Assembly: GCA_029262035.1 (NCBI GenBank) | Contig: JAJDAE010000281.1 | Coordinates: forward strand, 1-39,526 | Length of the DNA stretch: 39,526 nt | Reading direction: 5' to 3' | Source: Candidatus Zhuqueibacterota bacterium | GTDB taxonomy: Bacteria; Zhuqueibacterota; Zhuqueibacteria; Oceanimicrobiales; Oceanimicrobiaceae | Shown: positions 1 to 7,394 of the stretch, in pieces | Position numbering within the stretch: the stretch's first letter is position 1 | Layout: each line of letters begins with the position of its first letter | The notes under the pieces: model-generated | Database searches by the model: none | Told to the model about the DNA's origin: nothing | What the model saw: only the letters and a program-made list of their open reading frames with translations | Position numbers and translations under genes: made by a program

Positions 1-22
1 TGAACGAGAACTCCCGGGCGCT

Positions 23-159
23 GTCTTTCTGAGCGCGAACCCTCAAATGTGGCACTTGAGGCAGAAGAGGATGCGCGAAGAATCTCCTGCCGGGTGAGAG
101 ATTCTTCACACGGCGGCGATCTTGAGAAGTAATATGTGAGATTTTGTGTTCAGAATGAC
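23..159. repeat. Degenerate palindromic dispersed repeat upstream of feoB
   Basis: The ends are inverted copies of each other: GTCTTTCTGAGCGC (23-36) against GTGTTCAGAATGAC (146-159), about 10 of the first 12 positions complementary. The middle holds a perfect 10-bp stem, GAAGAATCTC (77-86) and GAGATTCTTC (98-107), with an 11-nt loop. Smaller stems lie at 18-36 and 41-61. The motifs resemble the GTCATTCTGAGCG...GAAGAATCTC intergenic repeats common in many bacterial genomes (recalled, not searched). No credible coding sequence was found in 1-268. Confidence 0.6.
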
Positions 160-227
160 GTAGAATTTTTGGTTTTCGGTCAAGCACTAAGTAGAGTTTT
201 GCGTTAAACCGACAAATAACCTACAGC

Positions 228-250
228 CTATCAACCTACAGACTAAACAC
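228..250 (+). repeat. Short intergenic repeat, copy A
   Basis: These 23 bases match the reverse complement of 13609-13631 at 20 positions (core CCTACAG-x-CTAAACAC). A looser third version lies at about 13810-13840. All copies are intergenic, so this is probably a worn dispersed repeat, not a regulatory site. Confidence 0.45.
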
Positions 251-268
251 CTAATAATTGGAACAATT

Positions 269-1693
269 ATGCAAAATCAAATTGAAATAAAATCGATTAT
301 AGATGAAGCCCTCACCCTGAGATGGGAATTGGGCGACAATTTACACGACTCGGTGATTGAATCCATTTACCGGGATGCAGCTAAAATCAGCGACCGTGTT
401 GTAACCAAAACCGGTGAAAAGCCACGCTTCGACTGGGAGAGGAAACTGGACCAGCTTTTAACCAGCCGGACGTTTGGTTTTCCACTCATGGTGCTTATGC
501 TGACAGCGGTTTTCTGGATAACAATTTCCGGCGCAAATGTTCCATCGGCAATGCTCGCGGATTTACTGCTCGGCAGCTTTCATCCGGCGTTAAAAAACAT
601 TGCAGCAAGCATTGGCATGCCCTGGTGGCTGGATGGGTTCCTGCTCGATGGCGTTTATCTTTCCATGGCCTGGGTCCTCAGCGTAATGCTGCCACCCATG
701 GCGATTTTTTTCCCGCTATTTACCTTGCTGGAAGATTTCGGCTATCTGCCGCGCGTAGCCTTTAATCTCGACAACATGTTCCGGAAATCCGGGGCGCACG
801 GTAAACAGGCACTCTCCATGGCAATGGGCTACGGTTGCAACGCAGCAGGCATTATTGCAACGCGCATTATCGACAGTCCCCGCGAGAGGCTTATTGCCAT
901 CGTCACCAATAATTTTTCGCTTTGCAATGGCAGGTGGCCAACCCAAATTCTCATCGCGACTCTGTTTATCGGCTCCCTTGCACCGGCACATTTGGGTGGA
1001 TTAATATCAGCTTCCGCCGTAGTCGGTATCGCATTACTTGGGATCTTTCTGACTTTTGCCACCTCATTGCTTCTTTCGAAAACCATGTTAAAAGGCGAAG
1101 TTTCTTCTTTCAGTTTAGAACTACCTCCCTACCGACCACCTCGAATTTGGCGGACGCTTTACACATCTTTGATCGACCGCACAATATTTGTCCTCTGGCG
1201 TGCCATTGTTTTTGCGGTGCCTGCAGGCGCAGTAATCTGGCTTATCAGCAACATAAATATAGGCGCTCTTTCACTCGCCGAGCATACCATCAATTTCTTC
1301 GATCCATTCGGCCTGTTTATTGGATTGAATGGCGTACTTATTTTGGCATACATCATCGCTATTCCTGCAAATGAAATCGTCATTCCCACCATTTTAATGT
1401 TAACCGTGCTCAGCGCAAAACTGGCCGGCGTTGGCGAAGGCGCCGGTGTTATGTTTGAGCTTGACGATTTGGGCGCCACCATGAACATCTTCCAGGCTGG
1501 CGGTTGGACACTCTTGACCGCAGTGAATTTGATGTTATTTAGCCTGATTCATAACCCCTGCTCCACAACAATTTACACCATCTACAAAGAAACCGGCAGC
1601 GTGAAATGGACAATAATCTCCAGCCTTCTCCCTGTGGTAATGGGAATCATTATTTGTTTTTTTGTAGCGCAAATTTGGCATTTATTTTCTTGA
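269..1693 (+). CDS. feoB: FeoB-type ferrous iron permease without the GTPase domain
   Basis: Inner-membrane ferrous iron transporter, membrane part only (474 aa). The N-terminal 60-70 residues resemble the helical linker that normally follows the FeoB G domain. The Gate/nucleoside-recognition core follows. It carries the family motif [11 protein letters not shown], then CNGRWPTQI (the CNGR variant in place of CSARLP), and near the C-terminus NPCSTTIY with KETGSVKW, so the conserved Gate cysteines are present. No P-loop is present, and 1-268 contains no GTPase gene, so the G protein must be encoded elsewhere, as in known split FeoB systems. GGAA lies just upstream of the ATG. It is followed after 86 bp by the di-heme lipoprotein gene. 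Iron as substrate is inferred from the family. Confidence 0.85.
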   Translation: MQNQIEIKSIIDEALTLRWELGDNLHDSVIESIYRDAAKISDRVVTKTGEKPRFDWERKLDQLLTSRTFGFPLMVLMLTAVFWITISGANVPSAMLADLLLGSFHPALKNIAASIGMPWWLDGFLLDGVYLSMAWVLSVMLPPMAIFFPLFTLLEDFGYLPRVAFNLDNMFRKSGAHGKQALSMAMGYGCNAAGIIATRIIDSPRERLIAIVTNNFSLCNGRWPTQILIATLFIGSLAPAHLGGLISASAVVGIALLGIFLTFATSLLLSKTMLKGEVSSFSLELPPYRPPRIWRTLYTSLIDRTIFVLWRAIVFAVPAGAVIWLISNINIGALSLAEHTINFFDPFGLFIGLNGVLILAYIIAIPANEIVIPTILMLTVLSAKLAGVGEGAGVMFELDDLGATMNIFQAGGWTLLTAVNLMLFSLIHNPCSTTIYTIYKETGSVKWTIISSLLPVVMGIIICFFVAQIWHLFS

Positions 1694-1779
1694 GAAAACC
1701 AGGAAGCGTGACACGGTAATTCATTTCATCCGCTTACCTACTCCGCTAAACTCTACCGATAAATAAGGAACCAAAACAT

Positions 1780-2997
1780 ATGTGGAAAATTATATTTACA
1801 GTTGTTTTATTAACCGCACTAACCTCGTGCAGCGAACTACTGACAGAAGCACCGGCTGGAGACGAAGTTTTTGATGCCCCCATAGACGGCCTGACCGGCG
1901 CACAACTAAAAGCCCACCTCGATGGCGATGAAGCTTTCGGAGAAGTTTTTAATGTGGACACAGGTCTTGGGCCGGTCTTCAACCAAACAGCTTGCGTCAA
2001 CTGTCACCCCGATGAAGGTAGAGGCCATCCATCCACAAATTTGATTCGATTTGGCCGAATGGGGCAGGATGGCTCATTCGATTTTATGTTAGAATTTGGC
2101 GGCCCGCAATTGCAGGATCGCGCAATACCGGGCTATCCCGCAGAAATATTGCCACCAGAGGCCACAGGCATTTCAGAGCGCGGCGGACCTATTGCCGTGG
2201 GTCTAGGACTTATTGAAGCCATCCCCGATCTAACCATTCTTGCAAATGAAGATCCAAATGATTCGGATGGAGACGGCATCTCAGGTCGGGCAAATTTTGT
2301 GGCAGCACCGGACTATTATATTCCCCCGGCTGATAAAATAATCCGTGACGGAAAATATCTTGGGAAATTTGGGCGCAAAGCAACAGCTATCGACCTGTTG
2401 CATCAAACCGTAAATGCTTACAAAGCGGATATGGGTATTTCCACAGATTTTGACCCGGTGGATATTTTCAATCCACTAATAGGCAACCGCGTCGGTGACA
2501 ACGTAGCAGATCCGGAAGTATCTGCTGAGACTGTGCAGAACCTGGTCATTTATTTACAAACGCTACGCGCGCCGTTACGCCGCAATGAAAACGACGCAGT
2601 AGTCCAGCAAGGCGACGCTCTGTTTACGCAAATCGGCTGCGCCAAATGTCATATTCCTGAAATGCAATCTGGCTCAAGTCTTATAAATCCACTGGCTTTT
2701 GTACCGGTAAACCTGTATTCGGATTTGCTTCTTCATGATATGGGGCCTGCTTTAGCTGACAATTTCCCCGAAGGTGACGCCACGGGTACAGAATGGCGAA
2801 CCACCCCTCTATGGGGGCTTGGAATTGTTAAAAACCTGCTCGGCGGAACACCGTTTTTTTTACATGATGGTACTACCTCGGATTTAGAGGAAGTCATCAA
2901 TCTGCACCTCGGTGAAGCGGAAAATGCCCGTAATGATTTTTTTGCCCTGGACGAAGCTTCAAAGAATGCACTCATCTCATTTCTAAACTCCTTATAG
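1780..2997 (+). CDS. Di-heme c-type cytochrome lipoprotein (DUF1111 / di-heme oxidoreductase family)
   Basis: Periplasmic redox protein of 405 aa. The N-terminus is a lipoprotein signal with lipobox LTSC (Cys17). Two c-type heme sites are visible: CVNCH (72-76) and CAKCH (287-291). Family hallmarks are the acidic DSDGDGISGR (161-170), LLLHDMGP (317-323 region), TTPLWGL (341-347) and FLHDG (360-364). Members of this family often sit beside iron-uptake genes. Here it lies between a FeoB permease and a Rieske lipoprotein whose ATG follows the stop by 7 bp. A role in changing the iron redox state or passing electrons is inferred. The electron partner cannot be read from the sequence, though the adjacent Rieske protein is the obvious candidate. 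Confidence 0.88.
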   Translation: MWKIIFTVVLLTALTSCSELLTEAPAGDEVFDAPIDGLTGAQLKAHLDGDEAFGEVFNVDTGLGPVFNQTACVNCHPDEGRGHPSTNLIRFGRMGQDGSFDFMLEFGGPQLQDRAIPGYPAEILPPEATGISERGGPIAVGLGLIEAIPDLTILANEDPNDSDGDGISGRANFVAAPDYYIPPADKIIRDGKYLGKFGRKATAIDLLHQTVNAYKADMGISTDFDPVDIFNPLIGNRVGDNVADPEVSAETVQNLVIYLQTLRAPLRRNENDAVVQQGDALFTQIGCAKCHIPEMQSGSSLINPLAFVPVNLYSDLLLHDMGPALADNFPEGDATGTEWRTTPLWGLGIVKNLLGGTPFFLHDGTTSDLEEVINLHLGEAENARNDFFALDEASKNALISFLNSL

Positions 2998-3004
2998 GCA
3001 GATC

Positions 3005-3439
3005 ATGAGCACACGACGTAACGTTTTAAAATACTTTGCCGGAGCAATAATCTCTTCTGCGGGAGGGAGCCTTTTAACCACCGGATGCAGCGCGGGGCTG
3101 GCAACACTCCATACCAAAATCAGGCATAACACAATCCTTGTTTCAAAGGCTGAGGCACCACAACTTTCAGCGCTTAACGAGATTTTATTAATTTACGCTG
3201 CCGGGCTGACGACCCCAATCATACTTCGCTCCATTGAAGGTCAGGGAGTAATTGCCTTGTCATTAGAATGTACGCACAGAGGCTGCGAAGTACGCCCATT
3301 TCCTAATTCACTTGAGTGCACCTGCCACGGTTCTGAATTCAACACTTTAGGCGAAGTCGTAGAAGGCCCGGCAATACAGCCATTAAAAAAATTTAAAGTT
3401 GTAGAAAAGACAAACTCATGGACAATAGAAATCCCTTAA
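3005..3439 (+). CDS. Small Rieske [2Fe-2S] lipoprotein
   Basis: 144-aa Rieske iron-sulfur protein. Box I is CTHRGC (C89, H91, C94) and box II CTCHGS (C105, C107, H108). This supplies two Cys and two His ligands plus the disulfide cysteines typical of high-potential Rieske domains. The N-terminus TRRNVLK followed by a hydrophobic stretch is twin-arginine-like and ends in LTTGC, so it is probably a Tat-exported lipoprotein. No cytochrome b gene is adjacent, so it does not look like a bc-complex subunit. It sits 7 bp after the di-heme gene and 16 bp before the porin gene, so it is almost certainly cotranscribed and may exchange electrons with the di-heme protein (inference). Confidence 0.88.
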   Translation: MSTRRNVLKYFAGAIISSAGGSLLTTGCSAGLATLHTKIRHNTILVSKAEAPQLSALNEILLIYAAGLTTPIILRSIEGQGVIALSLECTHRGCEVRPFPNSLECTCHGSEFNTLGEVVEGPAIQPLKKFKVVEKTNSWTIEIP

Positions 3440-3455
3440 AAACACAGGTTCATCA

Positions 3456-4661
3456 ATGAAACATTTAATAGTTTTAATCCTACTGATTATCTTTTCAACA
3501 AATATAGAAAATGCATATAGCCAGCCAGATCCAGATTCTCTACAAAAAACACCGGATGTAATCGGCGGCATTTACGATCGCCCTTACATTTCTCAGTTGG
3601 GCAATAAAATAGCCATTGGTGGTTATGCCGAAATCAATTCAAATTTTCATCGCGAGGAAGGCATTGAAGAAGGCTTGTCATTTGAGGCCAGGCGCTTTAA
3701 TCTTTTCTTCTACTCACCGATTTCAGCACGAGTTAAGTTAACCTCAGAATTAGAGTTTGAACACGGCACGGAAGAAATAGCCCTTGAAACTGCGCTGGTG
3801 GATATTCTTTTTTCTACCACGCTTAATTTACGCATGGGAATTTTGCTTTCGCCGCTAGGTCGCTTCAATATTGCTCATGATAGCCCCCGATATGACATTA
3901 TCGACCGGCCATTGGTTTCTACGCAGATCATCCCTTCCACGCTCTCTGAAGTTGGTTTGGGTCTATTTGGCGCTTTCTACGCAACGCCATTCGATCGGTT
4001 TACATACGAAATTTACACGGTCAACGGCTTGAGTAGCGGCGTTGTCGGCGGCTCCGGCGAAGGCACCAGAATTTCTGCAGGCAAGTCTAGCGAAAGCTTT
4101 GGAGAAGACAATAATGGCTCACCCGCCTTTACTGGCCGGCTGGCTTTTAACCCAAGTTTCGGCGGTGAGCTGGGCTTGTCTTTTCATTCTGGGTACTACA
4201 ATGATTACAAAATTGAGGGGGAGCCGGTTGATGACAAGCGCCGACTGACAATTCTTGCCCTTGACTTTGAATACAAATGGAAACGGTTTCACTTTAGAGG
4301 GGAAGCGGCCAATGCCAAAATCGACGTACCGGCAAGCCTGGGCGAACTATTCGCAGATAAACAAAAGGGATTCTACGGGGAAGTCGGCTATACTTTCCTT
4401 AAAGGCGAAATATTTAACATGCCAGATGCTTCCCTCACTCTGGTCTCAAGATACGACGCTGTTGATTTAAACGATGGTTCTTTTGCTTTCACCGGGCAAA
4501 ACATCGGAGACTCCGCCAAAAAACTAACTATAGGACTTTCTTTCCGGCCAACCGTTGAAACCTCAGTTCGGTTAAATTACGCGCGCAACTGGCAACGCGA
4601 TGCCTTCAACAATCTTACAAATGGTATGAATATTCAGCTTGGCGTAGCAACGTATTTTTGA
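3456..4661 (+). CDS. Outer-membrane porin, phosphate-selective porin O/P-like
   Basis: 401-aa outer-membrane beta-barrel. It has a cleavable signal (about residues 1-22, ending AYSQ) and an early GGYAEINSNFHRE strand followed by EARRFNLFFYSPIS, as in the OprO/OprP-like family. Many alternating amphipathic strands follow, ending in an aromatic terminal Phe (GVATYF), the usual barrel-assembly signal. It is the last gene of the feoB/di-heme/Rieske group. Position suggests entry of an anion or metal complex to the periplasmic redox proteins, but substrate selectivity cannot be read from the sequence. AGGT lies upstream of the ATG. Confidence 0.82.
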   Translation: MKHLIVLILLIIFSTNIENAYSQPDPDSLQKTPDVIGGIYDRPYISQLGNKIAIGGYAEINSNFHREEGIEEGLSFEARRFNLFFYSPISARVKLTSELEFEHGTEEIALETALVDILFSTTLNLRMGILLSPLGRFNIAHDSPRYDIIDRPLVSTQIIPSTLSEVGLGLFGAFYATPFDRFTYEIYTVNGLSSGVVGGSGEGTRISAGKSSESFGEDNNGSPAFTGRLAFNPSFGGELGLSFHSGYYNDYKIEGEPVDDKRRLTILALDFEYKWKRFHFRGEAANAKIDVPASLGELFADKQKGFYGEVGYTFLKGEIFNMPDASLTLVSRYDAVDLNDGSFAFTGQNIGDSAKKLTIGLSFRPTVETSVRLNYARNWQRDAFNNLTNGMNIQLGVATYF

Positions 4662-4837
4662 ATAAGAGGACTCCAAACCAGGGTTTCGTTCTGTATATTC
4701 GTTTATGAAAAACGACAACAAAACAATAGTTTTTTTCATTTTCATTTATTAATTATGAAAAGTAGTGGGCTTGTAAAAACAATTTCTAACAAATCAAAAA
4801 ATTTGTTTGTAGCAGGTTCAAAAATAACTTTTCAACT

Positions 4838-4841
4838 GGAG
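4838..4841 (+). promoter_or_regulatory. Shine-Dalgarno site fixing a TTG start
   Basis: GGAG overlaps the first base of the GTG at 4841, so that GTG cannot be its start codon. The in-frame TTG at 4847 lies 5 nt downstream, a normal spacing. A 7-bp hairpin (AACAAAT 4788-4794 / ATTTGTT 4801-4807) lies just upstream. Confidence 0.6.
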
Positions 4842-4846
4842 TGACA

Positions 4847-5383
4847 TTGGGGCAAAAACAGCCAAGGCGAATTCACGTAAAAGACGCGTTTCAAGTTGCG
4901 GATGAAGCCGCGCAAAAAATTGAGGGCTGGCTGCTTCACTTCGAGGAAACCGAAGAAGTTATAAATGTTGAAAATATTGCCGAGTATCAAAACCAGGATG
5001 TCGATTTAATTTGGCGCACCCGCAACAAGTCATTTAAAATTGAAATCAAGGGTGATCGGTGGCACCAAACCGGAAACTTTTTTTTTGAAACTCACAGCAA
5101 CGAAGAAAAAAATACCCCCGGCTGTTTTATTTATACGCAGGCGGATTACATATTCTATTATTTTATCACGACTGAACTTCTTTTCGCCCTGCCCATGCCT
5201 GCAACGAGAAATTGGTTTATGGGAAAAATGAATCAATTTAAAGAGAGAAGAACAACAACGCCGGTAAAGTCTGGTTTTTACACGACCGTTGGCAGGTTAG
5301 TACCCATAAAACAGGTTTTAAAGGAAGTAAAAGGCGTTAAGAAAGCAGATTTAAAAACAGTTCAAATGTCTCCTAACAAATAA
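4847..5383 (+). CDS. Uncharacterised PD-(D/E)xK nuclease-like protein
   Basis: About 178 aa, no signal peptide or membrane segment. Numbered from the upstream GTG, the segment around residues 51-70 reads NQDVDLIW...FKIEIKGD. An acidic D53/D55 strand followed by E68-I69-K70 is the pattern of PD-(D/E)xK nuclease folds. A helix before it (about residues 14-31) and aromatic strands after it fit that fold. The C-terminal 40 residues are lysine-rich, suited to nucleic-acid contact. It stands alone between the porin gene and mscS, with no methylase, toxin or helicase neighbour. The family was not recognised; nuclease activity is inferred from one motif. The TTG start is chosen on Shine-Dalgarno spacing. 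Confidence 0.55.
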   Translation: MGQKQPRRIHVKDAFQVADEAAQKIEGWLLHFEETEEVINVENIAEYQNQDVDLIWRTRNKSFKIEIKGDRWHQTGNFFFETHSNEEKNTPGCFIYTQADYIFYYFITTELLFALPMPATRNWFMGKMNQFKERRTTTPVKSGFYTTVGRLVPIKQVLKEVKGVKKADLKTVQMSPNK

Positions 5384-5433
5384 TTCAAAATTAATTGGAT
5401 AAATTGTCTTCCATAGACTTCTGGAATGAATTT

Positions 5434-5465
5434 ATGTGCCAGGCACTTTAAAGTGCCTGGCACAT
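5434..5465. repeat. 32-bp perfect palindrome made of two nested hairpins
   Basis: Bases 5434-5465 are a perfect inverted repeat centred at 5449/5450 on CACTTTAAAGTG. Each arm contains GTGCC-x-GGCAC, itself a small hairpin (5436-5446 and 5453-5463). It can fold as one 32-nt hairpin, two small hairpins, or a cruciform. It lies between convergent-free same-strand genes and has no clean T-run, so a repeat element fits better than a simple terminator. GTGCCTGGCAC-type palindromes are widespread dispersed repeats (recalled, not searched). Confidence 0.7.
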
Positions 5466-5569
5466 CGTTTTCGTATCACCATCGCAATTACACTTACCAA
5501 CCGTTCAAGAAATATTTTGAAACCCTTTCCAATTTGTACATACATATCCAATATACTAACACTTTTCCC

Positions 5570-5597
5570 TTGACTCACATTCATTAAAATCTATATT
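5570..5597 (+). promoter_or_regulatory. Putative sigma-70-type promoter of mscS
   Basis: TTGACT (5570-5575), 16-nt spacer, TATATT (5592-5597). Each hexamer is one base off consensus. The expected start near 5604 gives a leader of about 40 nt containing the GGAGAGG ribosome site of mscS. Confidence 0.5.
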
Positions 5598-5645
5598 TAG
5601 TCGAACTTATTTTACCAACATTATATTAACGGAGAGGACTTTAAG

Positions 5646-6461
5646 ATGGACGTTCAACAACTAATGGAGCAGGGAGTAAACTTATTACTCGAACACGGGC
5701 CTGGTGTTTTAATGGCAATCATTACACTACTCATTGGTCTTTGGATTATCAAGATTGTCATTAAACTCGTTTTAAAATCACTATCACATGCCAAAGTTGA
5801 AGAATCTTTATCGAAATTTCTATGCAGTCTGGTTGGGGTACTTCTAAAGGCGCTACTTTTTGTAAGTGTTGCCTCAATGGTTGGCATAGAAACCACCTCG
5901 TTCATTGCTATTTTGGGTGCCGCCGGTTTGGCGGTTGGCTTGGCCTTGCAGGGTAGCCTTGCCAATTTTGCGGGTGGTGTTTTGATATTATTATTCAAGC
6001 CTTACAAAGTTGGAAATTTTATTGATGCCCAGGGCGTTACCGGAACAGTCAAGGAAATCCAGGTTTTTAACACCATACTAAAAACTCCCGACAATAAAAT
6101 AATCATTGTTCCTAACGGCTCTATTTCAAATGGGATCATCACAAATTTCTCAGCCGAATCCACCCGGCGCGTGGACATGACTTTTGGGGTTGGTTATGAT
6201 GATGATATCCAGAAAGCAAAACAAGTGCTTCAAAGTCTCGTAAATGCCGATGAACGCATTTTTAAAGACCCGGAACCACAAATTGTAGTTGCCGAACTTG
6301 CAGACTGTTCTGTGAATTTTGCAGTACGTGTTTGGGCAAATGCAAGTGACTATTGGGGAATTTTCTTTGACATGCAGGAGAAAGTCAAAGAGACCTTCGA
6401 TAAAGAAAAAATATCTATTCCATTCCCACAGCGCGATGTTCACATTTACAATCAAAAGTAA
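5646..6461 (+). CDS. mscS: Small-conductance mechanosensitive channel
   Basis: 271-aa MscS-family inner-membrane channel that opens under membrane tension and protects against osmotic downshock. Three membrane helices are visible: about residues 20-44, 61-80 and 86-118. The pore-lining third helix has the alternating Ala/Gly pattern GAAGLAVGLALQGSLAN followed by FAGG and the FKPYKVG turn. The cytoplasmic beta domain follows (VTGTVKEI, IVPNG). Length matches the E. coli protein class. A strong GGAGAGG lies upstream of the ATG and a good promoter about 50 bp before it. It is followed after 41 bp by the DUF3078 gene. Confidence 0.93.
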   Translation: MDVQQLMEQGVNLLLEHGPGVLMAIITLLIGLWIIKIVIKLVLKSLSHAKVEESLSKFLCSLVGVLLKALLFVSVASMVGIETTSFIAILGAAGLAVGLALQGSLANFAGGVLILLFKPYKVGNFIDAQGVTGTVKEIQVFNTILKTPDNKIIIVPNGSISNGIITNFSAESTRRVDMTFGVGYDDDIQKAKQVLQSLVNADERIFKDPEPQIVVAELADCSVNFAVRVWANASDYWGIFFDMQEKVKETFDKEKISIPFPQRDVHIYNQK

Positions 6462-6502
6462 TTCATAAATTTCAAAAACAAAAAGCGATTCAGGAGAACC
6501 CG

Positions 6503-7375
6503 ATGAGGCAGTTTTTAACAAATTCGATTGCGATACTATTTTTAGCTGCAACTATAATTTCAGCACAAGCGCAGGAGGCTGCGCCAAAAGAACCCGAGTA
6601 TGGGTGGACGAAACTTGTTGCCGGGAATCTAAATCTCACCCAAGCTAGTTTCGACAACTGGGAAGCAGGTGGAGAAAGCACGCTTGCCTGGCAAGTCAAA
6701 CTCGAAACCAAATTCATAAATGATCAGGAAAAATATAACTGGAAAAGCAGCGGCAAATTTACGCTTGGATTTGCAAAAGTTGGGGATCAGGAATCCAGAA
6801 AATCAGCAGATGAAATTTTTGTAGAAAGCGTGTATACCCGGAAAGTTAGCAAACTACTGAACCCATTCCTTTCGGCGACAGCTCAAAGTCAATTTGTATC
6901 GGGTTTCGAGTACTCCGATGATGATTCTAAAGCAAAAATATCCAAAGTTATGAATCCGGGCTATTTCACTCAAAGTCTTGGCGTTGGCTACACACGCGAT
7001 GCTAACTTTACCAGTCGGTTGGGAGCAACCCTAAAAGAGACCATAACCAACGATACAACTTTTGCAAAAAGATACTCCGATGACCCCAATACAGCAAAAA
7101 TAGAAAAAACCAGAATTGAACCGGGCATTACTTCAGTCACGGAATTTCAGAAAAACTTTCAAGACAATGTTGTTTTCTCAAGCAAGCTGAATTTATTTAC
7201 TGACCTGGAAGCTTTTGATAGAATTGATGTGCTCTGGGAGAATAATGTTACTTTTAAGATTTCAAAAATATTTAATGTCGCCCTGGATGTAGATCTATTA
7301 TATGACAAAGATATTTCATCAGAAAAACAACTGAAACAAATTTTGTCGATTGGATTAACTTACTTATTTTTGTAA
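6503..7375 (+). CDS. DUF3078 outer-membrane-type protein
   Basis: 290 aa with a signal peptide ending AQAQ near residue 24. The mature start has the hallmark LVAGNLNLTQASFDNWEAGG, matching DUF3078 proteins of the Bacteroidetes group (Asn-x-Ser/Thr-Gln-x-x-Phe-x-Asn-Trp-x-x-Gly-Gly). The rest is alternating beta-strand-like sequence ending in an aromatic/hydrophobic tail (SIGLTYLFL), consistent with an outer-membrane barrel. The function of the family is unknown. AGGAG precedes the ATG. It ends about 20 bp from the convergent kinase gene. Confidence 0.78.
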   Translation: MRQFLTNSIAILFLAATIISAQAQEAAPKEPEYGWTKLVAGNLNLTQASFDNWEAGGESTLAWQVKLETKFINDQEKYNWKSSGKFTLGFAKVGDQESRKSADEIFVESVYTRKVSKLLNPFLSATAQSQFVSGFEYSDDDSKAKISKVMNPGYFTQSLGVGYTRDANFTSRLGATLKETITNDTTFAKRYSDDPNTAKIEKTRIEPGITSVTEFQKNFQDNVVFSSKLNLFTDLEAFDRIDVLWENNVTFKISKIFNVALDVDLLYDKDISSEKQLKQILSIGLTYLFL

Positions 7376-7394
7376 ACTAGAGGTGCAGGGGGCA

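Noticed and set aside
922-1374. 150-codon plus-strand frame within feoB
   Set aside because: Shifted frame of a well-supported membrane protein; its composition (many His, Arg, Cys) is not protein-like.
5455-5475. CTGGCAC near the palindrome as a sigma-54 -24 box
   Set aside because: No GC at the required -12 position; the bases are explained by the palindrome.
5384-5645. CRISPR-like repeat at the GTGCCAGGCAC arms
   Set aside because: Only one palindrome, no spacer series and no cas genes.
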